From Methylobacter sp. (lineage in GTDB: Bacteria > Pseudomonadota > Gammaproteobacteria > Methylococcales > Methylomonadaceae), in assembly GCA_030653985.1 (NCBI GenBank), contig JAURYJ010000095.1, positions 1 to 38,521 of the forward strand: a DNA stretch of 38,521 bases, read 5' to 3'. The notes beneath the pieces were generated by a model. That model did not search any database and was not told the origin of the DNA. It saw nothing but the letters and a program-made list of their open reading frames with translations. This document shows, piece after piece, positions 7,162 to 15,843 of this stretch. The position numbers and the translations under genes were made by a program. Each line of letters begins with the position of its first letter. Positions within the stretch are counted from its first letter, which is position 1.

Positions 7162-9819
7162 TTAGTTCTGTTTCAGCTCTATAACGGCTTTAGAAGTTCC
7201 TGTTCCGTCGCTTTCGGCGGCATTTCTGAGATGAATTTGCTTTAACCGGTTAAACGCCGACCAGAAGTTGGTGTCCATGACCACTTCATTGCCGATCGAA
7301 ACGATAATCCTGATGAGCTCAGGGATGCCGTTTGTGACTGAGACTATATAGACCGGCTGCACGTAGAGTACGCTGTTACCCATCGGCATAATGACCATGC
7401 GGCCCAGCTGAATCTTGGAACCGCCCTGGTCCCATAGTGTGAATTGTGCGGAAATCTCCGGATTCTGTTCGATCAGCGATTCAACCTGCGCCGGTCCGTT
7501 GACCTGGACGTCCTTAAGGAATTTATACAACGTGATACCAGGTTTATAGTCGGGGCTACAGGTCTGGCTATCCAATATACTGGCGACGCCTATCATGCTG
7601 AGGTTGTTGCTGTTAATCGGGGTCATGGGGTTTAGCATGACAAATTCTTCTTGGTTATTACAGTTGCCAAAATCGACGGTTTGATAATAAGGTCTTACCG
7701 GCTCACCTCTGACTTTAGCAAATTGCCAGGTTTCTGCCTGCTCGTAAAATAATTCGGGTTTCTGTTGATGATATTTGGCATAGACCTTCATCTGTAGATA
7801 ATACAGATCCCTGGGATAACGCAAATGTGATTTCAGGTCGGCGGGCATTTCCTCCATGTTCTTAAACAGGCTGGGATAGGCGATGTTATAAGCCTGAATG
7901 ATCACGTCCGAGGGGTCGGAAATATAATATTGAATATCGCCATCAAAAGCATCTACCACTACCTTGGCAGAATTACGGATATAGTTGAATTCCTGTTTGC
8001 CGTCCAGGAAATCGGCGCCTGCAGGTTTGGAAACAGGGTAGCGGTTAGACAAGGTGTAGGCGTCTTGTATCCAGTAAAACCGGTCGTTGGTCATGACCAG
8101 ATAGGGATCGCTATCTAAGCGCAGAAAGGGGGTCACGGTATTAATACGTTCAGTGATATTACGGCGTATTAATACCCGGCTTTCTTTCGAGATATTGGTG
8201 GAAAAGAATATTTTTTGATCCTTGAAATAGAAGGCAAACAACGCCTTTCTGAACAGGGAAGGAATCGGTATGCCGCTTTTGCCTTTATAAGGGCCATCCA
8301 TGCTGGGGTCCGACAGGGATTTGGAAATGCCGACCACGTTCAACTTATTAGGTACGATGGCGTATTTATATTCTTCCTGGCCATAATAAATGTCTGGATA
8401 TTTAACGCTTAAGTCGACATTTGAGCTCAGGTTTAAATCGCGCAAATACCAGAGCAGAGGCCGACCTGCATCTTGTGCGGCAGGTGTGACCACGGCACCG
8501 TAGCCGTGAGTGTAGCGCAAATGGGTGTTTTCCCAGTTCTGCGCTTCAGGCGGCAATTTCGATATATTGACTTCTCTGGCGGCAAGGTTGACCTGTCTGA
8601 CGTGGTCGCGAAGGAAATAACGATCCTCGTCGACGGACAGAAAGGTGTAATAGGGCCTTATCGATTGCAACTGATTATAAGTGTCAATCAGGATTTCCCT
8701 GTCCCAAACCGGTATATTTTCAAAATGTTTTTGCGTACTCCATGTTTCAATGTCGTCAAAGGCATTGAGTTTGATGGGGAGGTCAATGACTTTGATTTTT
8801 TTTAAATCATAGGCATCGATGGTGGCATCGATATTGTGCTGCATGAACGGTTTTTCTGTTCTGACCGGATTTGGGTTGACGATATATTTTTGGATTAAAT
8901 CAGGGATAAACTGAATATTGGGTAGACCCAGGACAACGAGAAAAGCGGTAAGTGATATTAAAAACGGTGCTTTAATGCGGTGTTTTTCTGAAAAAATAAA
9001 CAGACCGGCGGAAATGGCGGTCGCCAGAAAGGTAATGATACCTAGCCAAATCAGCGGCAATTGATAACGCAGTTCGGTAAAACCGGGGCCGTAAAATATA
9101 GGCTCGTGGCTGTCGGTATACAGTAGCGAAAAGCGTTGCAGCATGAATCCCCAGGCTACAAATAAAACCACAAAGCCGATGAGAATGACCAAATGAACTT
9201 TTGCGCCCAAAGGGAATTCTTTGCTCTGGTTGGGTACAAAAATATGTTCAAGCCAATACAATACGCCAACCATGCAGAAGATCATGCTGGCAGTCGTTAG
9301 TAGTTCTTGTTGGATTAGCATGTAGATCGGGTAGGATAGCAGATAAAAGCTGACGTCCTGACCATAAACCGGTTCAGTCACTCCCGAAGCGCTACCGAAA
9401 AAATACAGCAACGCGGTTTCCCATTGATGATAAAAAGGAATGGCGATAAAAAAGGCTAGAATTAAAGAAACTGGCGTATATATTTTTGCCGAGCCGCTCA
9501 TGAAAGTATCGGCAAAGCGTTGGAAGCGTCGGCGTTTATCAGCATTATTGAGAATCTCATCCTGCGGGCTTAAGCCCAAATAACGTGATGCGATCCAAAA
9601 GTGAAAAAAGAAAATACTAAAAAACGCCAGAGTTACTCCGCCGGAAAGGAAAAATTTGTACAGCAATCGGAGCCAGAAATAGGCTTCAAGTTTTAATGAT
9701 TTGTACCACCATAAATCGACAAATAAATCAAGAAATATGAAGTAGAAGGCGACATATGTAATGATAACAATGGCAAGTGTCGATCCAATCAGCGCGGGTA
9801 AAGGCTTCAGGTTCCGCAT
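7162..9819 (-). CDS. UPF0182 family (COG1615) integral membrane protein
   Basis: The 885-residue protein has about seven hydrophobic segments in the first ~320 residues, including DLFVDLWWYKSL near the start and WLRLLYKFFLSGGVTLAFF. A large soluble part follows, with motifs typical of UPF0182 (NIDATIDAYDL, WENTHLRYTHGYGAVVTP, YPDIYYGQ, YIRNSAKVVVDAFDG, FPxLFKxMEEMPADLKSHLRYP-like). The family function is unknown. The reading frame extends to 9930, but the ATG at 9819 is directly preceded by AAGAGGACAC, a strong ribosome site, and the extra 37 residues look non-coding, so 9819 is the start. It is flanked by long gaps and appears to be monocistronic. Confidence 0.9.
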   Translation of the reverse strand: MRNLKPLPALIGSTLAIVIITYVAFYFIFLDLFVDLWWYKSLKLEAYFWLRLLYKFFLSGGVTLAFFSIFFFHFWIASRYLGLSPQDEILNNADKRRRFQRFADTFMSGSAKIYTPVSLILAFFIAIPFYHQWETALLYFFGSASGVTEPVYGQDVSFYLLSYPIYMLIQQELLTTASMIFCMVGVLYWLEHIFVPNQSKEFPLGAKVHLVILIGFVVLFVAWGFMLQRFSLLYTDSHEPIFYGPGFTELRYQLPLIWLGIITFLATAISAGLFIFSEKHRIKAPFLISLTAFLVVLGLPNIQFIPDLIQKYIVNPNPVRTEKPFMQHNIDATIDAYDLKKIKVIDLPIKLNAFDDIETWSTQKHFENIPVWDREILIDTYNQLQSIRPYYTFLSVDEDRYFLRDHVRQVNLAAREVNISKLPPEAQNWENTHLRYTHGYGAVVTPAAQDAGRPLLWYLRDLNLSSNVDLSVKYPDIYYGQEEYKYAIVPNKLNVVGISKSLSDPSMDGPYKGKSGIPIPSLFRKALFAFYFKDQKIFFSTNISKESRVLIRRNITERINTVTPFLRLDSDPYLVMTNDRFYWIQDAYTLSNRYPVSKPAGADFLDGKQEFNYIRNSAKVVVDAFDGDIQYYISDPSDVIIQAYNIAYPSLFKNMEEMPADLKSHLRYPRDLYYLQMKVYAKYHQQKPELFYEQAETWQFAKVRGEPVRPYYQTVDFGNCNNQEEFVMLNPMTPINSNNLSMIGVASILDSQTCSPDYKPGITLYKFLKDVQVNGPAQVESLIEQNPEISAQFTLWDQGGSKIQLGRMVIMPMGNSVLYVQPVYIVSVTNGIPELIRIIVSIGNEVVMDTNFWSAFNRLKQIHLRNAAESDGTGTSKAVIELKQN

Positions 9820-10292
9820 AGTGTCCTCTTTAAATATAGAAAATTGTTGTTGACGATGCCCGTTTTGTGCATTTTTTAGATGACCGCTATTCGATCCAAT
9901 ACACGTTTTTAACCGTATTCTAACATCCAATAAAATGTTCGTAATGATTTAGAGGCTATGGCTGAAAAACGTGAATAAATATGTTGCAGGTCCGTTACAG
10001 CCGAAATGGAAATAACCCAATCAAGTGGGTGTTTTCGATGTCGCTGACATTACCGCGCGTACTATAAAAAATCGTAGTCCACGAAAAACGCAAAAAGCAC
10101 GAAAAATAAATGGGGTACGTAGAAGCCTATCGAAAGTGCGTCCTGGTTACAATAAACCTTGGCTAGTATTGTTATGCCGGCATGAATGCCAGTTCTAGTC
10201 ACATTGATATGAATGAATAATTTAGCATTACGCCGAATATATGGCTTTACATTTTTTCGTGGCTTTCGTGGACAGTGCGTAACATCAGTTTG
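9820..10292. other. Gene-free gap holding an inverted repeat pair
   Basis: No coding sequence is supported in this 473-base gap. It carries the 5' region of the UPF0182 gene, a small palindrome (GGCAT-GA-ATGCC, 10179-10190) and two related sequences in opposite orientation (10077-10107 and 10251-10273). Confidence 0.5.
10077..10273. repeat. Inverted repeat pair, possible MITE-like unit
   Basis: The left arm GTCCACGAAA...GCACGAAAAAT (10077-10107) and the right arm ATTTTTTCGTGGC...TCGTGGAC (10251-10273) are imperfect inverted copies. The left arm carries about eight extra bases. They enclose about 143 bp with no open frame. No clear target-site duplication is visible. Single GTCCACGAAA repeats occur widely in bacteria, so two independent copies are an alternative. 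Confidence 0.45.
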
Positions 10293-11603
10293 TTAAATAT
10301 CTTTCAGCAAACGGTTTTGCTCTGACGTTTCCAGCCATTGTCTGAAATTGTTAAGCATGTTGACAAACACAGGTTCTTGCTTGAAATGCGGAAGATTGTT
10401 TTGACCGCACTGTTCCAGGGCATTAATCACTAAAGCAACTGTCAGTTTATGGGTATCTACAAGGGAAAAATAAACATCATCGCCAGCCTCGGTTTTTAGC
10501 CGGATAAGAAGGTGACTCGCGACCAGAAAGTCTAAAATACTTTGCACAACGGCTTTGGAGAGCAGCAGCTCTAAAGCAATTTCATTAGCTGTTAGCGGCT
10601 TGCCTAAATTAACAAAATTCTTAACAATTAAACAGGTGACATGTAGCGCGACAATTTTTTTTAAGGCGAAGCTGAACTCTGAAAATGTATGATTATGCCG
10701 ATAACTCGGGTAGTTCTGGATATAAAAAGCCAGTTCACAACCGAATAAAACAAGCATCCAGCCTATTTGCACCCATATCACGAATAACGGGAGTGCTGCC
10801 AAGCTGCCATAAATTGCGTTATAGCTGGATACGCCAATCTGCAGGCCTAGATAGAGTGACTGTAGAATATGATACATAATCCCAGTGACAACACCGGCAA
10901 TGATACCCGCAACAGGGTTTACTTTCTGGTAAGGCATAAAAATAAAGGTAATCGAGAATAAGCTCATCATCAGCAATAAGGGGGATAAGCTCAAGGCGCC
11001 AAGCAATAAACCTTCACCGAATTCCGGTAAGGTAATGACCGTGCTCAATCCGGTTATTTTAGTTTTTAGAAATACCGTAATACTGCTCGATAATATTAAT
11101 AAGACCAGTCCTAATAACATAAACGCCATGTAATCGCTTAGTTTCCTATTTAATGGCCGACCTTTGCTGATTTTCCAAATATAATTGAACGAATCCTCGA
11201 TATTGCCAATCATGCTGGTCACTGACCAGAGCAGTACGACTACGCCAATCCCCGCAACCACTTCGCCTTGGGTTTTTTCCAAGAGATTTTGAGCAAAGCC
11301 AATTAATTTGAGTACGGTCGTATCTTGATGGGGTATTTGTTCAAGTAGCTGTTGCTTCAGCATTTTTTCAAGACCAAAGCCTTTGGCGATTCCAAGCAGC
11401 ATGGCGATAACCGGAACAACGCCAAGTAAGGTATAAAGTGTTAGCGCGGAAGCTCTCAACGAGCAAAGGTCACGCATAAAGCCTTGAATAGCGAGTAAAA
11501 TTATTTTTAACGACTTGATAAAGGTTGCTTTAAGTAGGGGGAGTTCATGCTCTGTTAGCAGCCAAATATCGGTTTTAATAAAATGAATTACATGTATTGT
11601 CAT
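10293..11603 (-). CDS. YihY/BrkB-family inner membrane protein
   Basis: The 436-residue protein has six to seven membrane segments in residues ~45-310 with family motifs: RASALTLYTLLGVVPVIAMLLG, VVLLWSVTSMIGNIEDSFNYIWKI and YNAIYGSLAALPLFVIWVQIGWMLVLFGCELAF. A cytoplasmic C-terminal domain of ~120 residues looks like a winged helix (LTANEIALELLLSKAVVQSILDFLVASHLL). The family was once called ribonuclease BN, but that activity belongs to another gene; the true role is unknown. ATG 11603 has no strong ribosome site. The gene stands alone on the minus strand with large gaps on both sides. Confidence 0.9.
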   Translation of the reverse strand: MTIHVIHFIKTDIWLLTEHELPLLKATFIKSLKIILLAIQGFMRDLCSLRASALTLYTLLGVVPVIAMLLGIAKGFGLEKMLKQQLLEQIPHQDTTVLKLIGFAQNLLEKTQGEVVAGIGVVVLLWSVTSMIGNIEDSFNYIWKISKGRPLNRKLSDYMAFMLLGLVLLILSSSITVFLKTKITGLSTVITLPEFGEGLLLGALSLSPLLLMMSLFSITFIFMPYQKVNPVAGIIAGVVTGIMYHILQSLYLGLQIGVSSYNAIYGSLAALPLFVIWVQIGWMLVLFGCELAFYIQNYPSYRHNHTFSEFSFALKKIVALHVTCLIVKNFVNLGKPLTANEIALELLLSKAVVQSILDFLVASHLLIRLKTEAGDDVYFSLVDTHKLTVALVINALEQCGQNNLPHFKQEPVFVNMLNNFRQWLETSEQNRLLKDI

Positions 11604-11925
11604 CGGCTATTTTCACTATCAATTGTTGCTATTATCTAATCAATAGATCATTAGTTGCTCGACCTATCTTTCAACGCTGCGTGTGGGAACGAGAGGTATT
11701 ACAGTTTTCGAGCTAAGCGCCCTGCGTAAGGATGTCGGCATCTTTTATCTTTACCTACGGTGTGCGCAGAAGGTTGATGCCTAAAGGGTGCGGTAGAAAA
11801 AAATTTTATCCGAAAGAATAATAACGCTTACTTGTGCTTGTTCAACTTAGGGATGATCAGCCAACCAGTCCATTTGTCGATGATCGTATATGGCTTCATA
11901 TAGAGTGTAGAGCCTGTCGGGTGCT
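11604..11925. other. Gap with a possible coding relic
   Basis: I see no gene start here. On the minus strand the bases just below the small-protein stop (about 11847-11940) read, shifted by one base, as FKPEAPDRLYTLYEAIYDHR followed by QMDWLADHP and a stop. The composition is protein-like but there is no start codon and I do not recognise it, so it may be the tail of a decayed gene. A single DnaA-box-like TTATCCGAA occurs at 11816-11824. Confidence 0.35.
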
Positions 11926-12132
11926 TCAGGCTTGAACGATAAAACAAGAAGCTATTCCAATAATTCTGTCCAGAACTCTTGGAGTAGCCTCCTGCCTTGT
12001 GTGTTTTGCTTTACGGCTGTATTTGCTTTTATCGCAAAAAATTTGCGCTTTATTAAACAGGTGGGCGTACTTGGCGACTGGGTTTTGATTCGGAACACCA
12101 TCGGTTGCTGTTTGATTTTTACGTTTTTTCAT
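11926..12132 (-). CDS. Small basic protein with NPVAK...FNKA motif (DUF7230-like)
   Basis: The 68-residue protein is lysine- and arginine-rich. It contains QNPVAKYAHLFNKAQIFCDK followed by KYSRKAKH, resembling a family of small proteobacterial proteins with the pattern NPVAK-x3-FNKA-x2-F-x-D-x-KK-x-KH (I believe DUF7230). No function is known. AGAGG lies six bases before the ATG at 12132 and only three before the ATG at 12135, so 12132 is preferred. The C-terminal ~20 residues (VLDRIIGIASCFIVQA) are more hydrophobic than expected, and a second protein-like frame follows directly, so the gene may have lost its original 3' end by a frameshift. It is divergent from mnmG. Confidence 0.6.
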   Translation of the reverse strand: MKKRKNQTATDGVPNQNPVAKYAHLFNKAQIFCDKSKYSRKAKHTRQEATPRVLDRIIGIASCFIVQA

Positions 12133-12160
12133 CATTTACCTCTTATAATAGGACAAGTTT

Positions 12161-12174
12161 GTGTGAATCCACAC
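12161..12174. promoter_or_regulatory. Small palindrome between divergent genes
   Basis: GTGTG-AATC-CACAC (12161-12174) lies between the small-protein gene and mnmG, in the 80-bp divergent promoter region. A weak plus-strand promoter TTTGTG (12158-12163), 16 bp, TAATAT (12180-12185) would overlap it. It could be an operator, but no regulator can be named. Confidence 0.25.
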
Positions 12175-12212
12175 GGCAGTAATATATCATTTTTTAAGAG
12201 TACATAGCGCTA

Positions 12213-14084
12213 GTGAAATTTAGAAAAGACTTTGATGTCATTGTGGTGGGTGGCGGACATGCGGGAACAGAAGCCGCGCTGGCATCGGCACGATGTGGTG
12301 CGAACACCTTGTTGCTGACGCAAAATATCGACACCCTGGGGCAAATGAGCTGCAATCCTGCGATTGGCGGCATAGGCAAGGGCCATTTGGTTAAAGAAGT
12401 CGATGCGTTGGGCGGCATAATGGCTCGGGCTATCGATCATGGCGGCATTCAGTTTCGCACCTTGAATGCCAGCAAAGGCCCGGCAGTCAGGGCGACTCGC
12501 GCTCAGGCGGATCGACAGCTTTACAAGCAGGCGGTAAGGGCGGCGCTGGAAAATCAGCCCAATCTGGCTTTATTTCAGCAAACCGTATCCGATTTGATGG
12601 TCGAGGGCGATAGGGTTGTCGGCGTTAAAACCCAAATGGGCTTGAATTTTACCGCAAGAGCCGTGGTGTTAACCACTGGCACTTTTTTAGGCGGAAAAAT
12701 ACATATCGGTCTGGAAAACTACAGCGGCGGTCGTGCCGGTGATCCGGCCTCGATTGCTCTGTCCCAGCGCTTAAGGGAGTTGCCGTTTCGGATCGACCGC
12801 CTGAAAACCGGCACGCCGCCGCGTATCGACGGCCGGACAATTGATTTTGGCAAGCTGGAAGAGCAGCATGGCGACGATCCGGTTCCGGTGTTTTCGTTTA
12901 TCGGCAAGCGCGAGCAGCATCCCCGGCAAATTCCGTGTCATATCACCCGTACTAACAGTAAAACTCACGATATTATCCGTGCAGGCCTGGATCGTTCGCC
13001 GCTGTATTCGGGGATTATTGAGGGTATCGGGCCGCGTTATTGTCCGTCCATTGAAGATAAAATCGTGCGCTTTGCCGACCGGGATTCGCACCAGATTTTT
13101 GTCGAACCGGAGGGTTTGAGTACCCATGAAATTTATCCCAACGGCATTTCAACCAGCCTGCCTTTCGATGTGCAGTATGAGTTTGTGCGCTCGATGCTGG
13201 GCTTTGAAAATGCCGAAATCGTGCGCCCCGGTTATGCGATTGAATACGACTTTTTCGATCCCAGAGATTTGAAATCATCGCTGGAAACCAAGCACATGAA
13301 TGCGCTGTTTTTTGCCGGGCAAGTCAACGGCACCACCGGTTATGAAGAAGCGGCGGCGCAAGGCTTAATCGCAGGATTGAATGCGGCGCGTTTGGTTCAG
13401 GGGTTGGACAGTTGGTGTCCGGGGCGCGATCAGGCCTATATTGGCGTGATGATTGACGATCTGATTACCCAGGGCACTCAGGAACCGTATCGGATGTTTA
13501 CCAGTCGCGCTGAATACCGGCTACTGCTAAGGGAAGACAATGCCGATTTGCGCCTGACCGAAAAAGGCCGGGAATTGGGCTTGGTTGATGATCAGCGCTG
13601 GCAGGCTTTTGAGATTAAACGGGCAGCCGTATCTCAATTGCAGGACGATCTGAAAAAGAAATGGATCAGAACGGAAACGCTAGAGGCAACTCAGGTCGAG
13701 CAATATTGGGGTAAGCCGTTATTGCGGGAAGCCAATTTGATGGATTTGCTGCGTCGCCCGGAAGTCGATGTTAAGCAATTGTTGTCATTTATGGTCGGCG
13801 TTGAGGATATGGATCTGCAGGTGGCCGAACAGGTTGAGATTCAAGCCAAATATGCAGGCTATATAGACCGGCAGCAAACCGAGATAGACCGGGCCTTGCG
13901 TTACGATCACCTGCGCTTGCCGGAGGTCATTGATTACAACGGCGTCCCCGGTCTTTCCAATGAAGTGAGTGAAAAGCTTAAAAAACAGCGGCCTGAAACT
14001 TTGGGCCAGGCATCACGTATCCCTGGTATTACACCGGCGGCTATTTCCCTGTTATTGGTTTATTTAAAGAAGAAAAGCGCCTGA
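12213..14084 (+). CDS. mnmG: tRNA uridine-5-carboxymethylaminomethyl synthesis enzyme MnmG (GidA)
   Basis: With MnmE and using FAD, NADH and methylene-THF, MnmG installs the (carboxymethyl)aminomethyl group on the wobble uridine of certain tRNAs. The 623-residue protein has the FAD-binding [17 protein letters not shown] (9-25), [36 protein letters not shown], the conserved-Cys segment [17 protein letters not shown] and [20 protein letters not shown], so it is full length. Start is GTG 12213, placed so that the FAD motif begins at the usual residue 8-10; the upstream AAGAG is a weak ribosome site. The stop overlaps the rsmG start (TGATG), showing translational coupling, the classical gidA-gidB arrangement. 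Confidence 0.97.
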   Translation: MKFRKDFDVIVVGGGHAGTEAALASARCGANTLLLTQNIDTLGQMSCNPAIGGIGKGHLVKEVDALGGIMARAIDHGGIQFRTLNASKGPAVRATRAQADRQLYKQAVRAALENQPNLALFQQTVSDLMVEGDRVVGVKTQMGLNFTARAVVLTTGTFLGGKIHIGLENYSGGRAGDPASIALSQRLRELPFRIDRLKTGTPPRIDGRTIDFGKLEEQHGDDPVPVFSFIGKREQHPRQIPCHITRTNSKTHDIIRAGLDRSPLYSGIIEGIGPRYCPSIEDKIVRFADRDSHQIFVEPEGLSTHEIYPNGISTSLPFDVQYEFVRSMLGFENAEIVRPGYAIEYDFFDPRDLKSSLETKHMNALFFAGQVNGTTGYEEAAAQGLIAGLNAARLVQGLDSWCPGRDQAYIGVMIDDLITQGTQEPYRMFTSRAEYRLLLREDNADLRLTEKGRELGLVDDQRWQAFEIKRAAVSQLQDDLKKKWIRTETLEATQVEQYWGKPLLREANLMDLLRRPEVDVKQLLSFMVGVEDMDLQVAEQVEIQAKYAGYIDRQQTEIDRALRYDHLRLPEVIDYNGVPGLSNEVSEKLKKQRPETLGQASRIPGITPAAISLLLVYLKKKSA

Positions 14085-14719
14085 TGGAAGCATGTCGAAA
14101 AATCCTGGTTTCCGGGATAGCAGCATTAAATGGAAGCGTGACTGATAATCAACTGGATCAGTTAATCAGCTTTATAAAGCTGATTGAAAAATGGAATAAA
14201 GCCTATAATCTGACCGCGATACGGGATAGGGAGGAAATGGCGCGATTGCATATACTGGATAGCCTGGCGATTCTTCCTTATATTGAAGGCGCACGGGTCA
14301 TCGATATTGGCACGGGGGCAGGATTGCCGGGTATTCCGTTGGCGATATGCTTGCCTGAAATCCACTTTACCTTGCTCGATAGTAATGCCAAGAAGACTCG
14401 ATTTGTACAGCAGGTTGTCTTGGAATTAAAGCTTAAAAATGTACAGGTTGTTCACAGTCGCGTGGAAAATTATCATCCCGAAAAAGCCTATGATGCCGTC
14501 CTTACCCGGGCGTTTGCCAGCTTATCCGATATAGTGAAGTTGACCTCTCACCTGTTGGACAGGAAGGGTGTATTGCTGGCAATGAAGGGGCAGAATCTGG
14601 ATGCGGAGCTGGAACTGATAGCGGCAAAAAAAACGGTTATTTCGGTCAGCGTTCCGGGAACTGATGTTGACAGATGTTTAGTGCGAATAGAATTGCCTGA
14701 AGAGGCAGAGGTAAGGTAG
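14084..14719 (+). CDS. rsmG: 16S rRNA (guanine527-N7)-methyltransferase RsmG (GidB)
   Basis: The 211-residue SAM-dependent enzyme methylates G527 of 16S rRNA. Visible are KLIEKWNKAYNLTAIRD (32-48), HILDSLAILPYI, SAM motif I RVIDIGTGAGLPGIPLAI (71-88) and DAVLTRAFASLSDIV, all typical of RsmG. ATG 14084 shares a base with the mnmG stop, and its own TAG shares a base with the parA GTG, so the three genes are tightly coupled. Loss of this enzyme gives low-level streptomycin resistance in several bacteria. Confidence 0.97.
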   Translation: MEACRKILVSGIAALNGSVTDNQLDQLISFIKLIEKWNKAYNLTAIRDREEMARLHILDSLAILPYIEGARVIDIGTGAGLPGIPLAICLPEIHFTLLDSNAKKTRFVQQVVLELKLKNVQVVHSRVENYHPEKAYDAVLTRAFASLSDIVKLTSHLLDRKGVLLAMKGQNLDAELELIAAKKTVISVSVPGTDVDRCLVRIELPEEAEVR

Positions 14720-15495
14720 TGGGAAAAGTAATTGCAATAAGCAATCAAAAGGGCGGCGTAGGAAAGACTACCACCAGCGTCAATCTGGCGGCTTCACTGG
14801 CTGCGGCCAACCGGCGCGTGTTGCTGGTAGATCTTGATCCGCAGGGCAATGCGGCTATGGGCTGCGGTGTCGATAAACAGACGGTTAACTATTCCAGTTA
14901 CGATTTGTTGATGGAAGAAGTGCCTGCGTCAGAAACAGTGATTAATATTCCGGATATCGGTTTTTCGGTGATTCCCGGTAATGGCGATCTTACGGCGGCT
15001 GAAGTGGAGTTAATGCAGGCAGATCATAGGGAGCGGCGGCTTGCCGATGCCTTAATCCCGATAAAATCGGATTACGATTATATCTTGATCGATTGCCCGC
15101 CCTCATTGAATATGCTGACTTTAAATGCGATGGTCGCGGCAAGCAGTGTGCTGGTTCCGATGCAGTGCGAGTATTATGCGCTTGAGGGTTTGTCTGCATT
15201 GATGAGTACCTTGAAAAATATTCAGGACACCGTCAATCCGGAGCTGTATTTGGAAGGCATCTTGCGCACCATGTATGACGACAGGAACCGGCTGACCAAA
15301 GACGTCTCGGAGCAGTTGATTCGCTATTTCGGCGATAAGGTTTTTAGAACCTGTATCCCCAGAAATGTCCGCTTGGCCGAAGCTCCGAGCCATGGTCTGC
15401 CAGTACTGAGCTATGATAAGTCCTCGCGAGGAGCGGTAGCCTATATTACCTTGGCGGGTGAAATGATCAGAAAAGAAAAGCACGACGGCGCATGA
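14719..15495 (+). CDS. parA: Chromosome-partitioning ATPase ParA (Soj)
   Basis: The 258-residue protein has deviant Walker A QKGGVGKTTTSVNLAASLA (K11, K16), VDLDPQGNAAMGCG, Walker B YILIDCPPSLNMLT, and the DNA-binding surface region RTMYDDRNRLTKDVSEQL, all typical of chromosomal Soj/ParA. It binds the nucleoid non-specifically as an ATP dimer and is triggered to hydrolyse by the N-terminal tail of ParB. The GTG start at 14719 overlaps the rsmG stop by one base. Its own stop overlaps the start of the mini-ParB gene by four bases (ATGA), so the first protein made after ParA is the short ParB paralogue and not full ParB. Confidence 0.96.
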   Translation: MGKVIAISNQKGGVGKTTTSVNLAASLAAANRRVLLVDLDPQGNAAMGCGVDKQTVNYSSYDLLMEEVPASETVINIPDIGFSVIPGNGDLTAAEVELMQADHRERRLADALIPIKSDYDYILIDCPPSLNMLTLNAMVAASSVLVPMQCEYYALEGLSALMSTLKNIQDTVNPELYLEGILRTMYDDRNRLTKDVSEQLIRYFGDKVFRTCIPRNVRLAEAPSHGLPVLSYDKSSRGAVAYITLAGEMIRKEKHDGA

Positions 15496-15785
15496 ATTTA
15501 AAAAAACGTGGGTTAGGTCGTGGGCTTGAAGCCTTGCTAGCGGACGATTCTGCTAAAAAAGAAACGCATCCGCCGCAAACGAAGCCATCGGCTGATAATC
15601 GGTCAGTTAACGATGAAATGCAGTCTAAGCCAGAGATAATCGAGGCAATGGATGAGCGCGCGGGTATGGTAGTTGCGTTATTTAAAAACATTCAAAGAGA
15701 AAAACTTGTTCTGCAGGAGGAAGCGGAGGCTTTAAAAAAAATGATTGAAGAGTTTGAATCGATACTTCGCGCTGATCAGTCATAA
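15492..15785 (+). CDS. Mini-ParB: short internally deleted ParB paralogue
   Basis: This 97-residue protein has two segments matching the full ParB encoded just downstream. Residues 1-16 (KKRGLGRGLEALL region) match ParB 1-16 at 12 of 16 positions. Residues 48-88 match ParB 106-146 at 24 of 41 positions, including ALFKNIQREKL versus ALIENIQREDL and EEAEALK. Between them is a polar 30-residue linker rich in K, P and S. Missing are the Box I region, the GERRWRAAQ motif (CTP binding), the helix-turn-helix and the C-terminal dimerisation domain. In the retained block the EN and NP residues of EN-IQRE-LNP are changed (KN, VL). It starts at ATG 15492 within the parA stop. It could be a ParA ATPase modulator, a ParB decoy or a decaying duplicate; the intact frame and coupling favour a maintained gene. 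Confidence 0.8.
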   Translation: MNLKKRGLGRGLEALLADDSAKKETHPPQTKPSADNRSVNDEMQSKPEIIEAMDERAGMVVALFKNIQREKLVLQEEAEALKKMIEEFESILRADQS

Positions 15786-15843
15786 ATCAGTGCAAGTGGC
15801 ATTAGCCGGTTAAATGATTAAATAAAGAGAAAAGTTAAAAGTT

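Noticed and set aside
9820..9930. 37-residue N-terminal extension of the UPF0182 protein
   Set aside because: A strong ribosome site (AAGAGGACAC) directly precedes ATG 9819 and the extension is Gln/Asn/His-rich without family similarity.
11604..12212. Possible oriC upstream of mnmG (gidA)
   Set aside because: In some gammaproteobacteria oriC adjoins gidA, but I find only one weak DnaA-box-like sequence (TTATCCGAA, 11816) and no box cluster or AT-rich 13-mers, and dnaA/mioC are absent.
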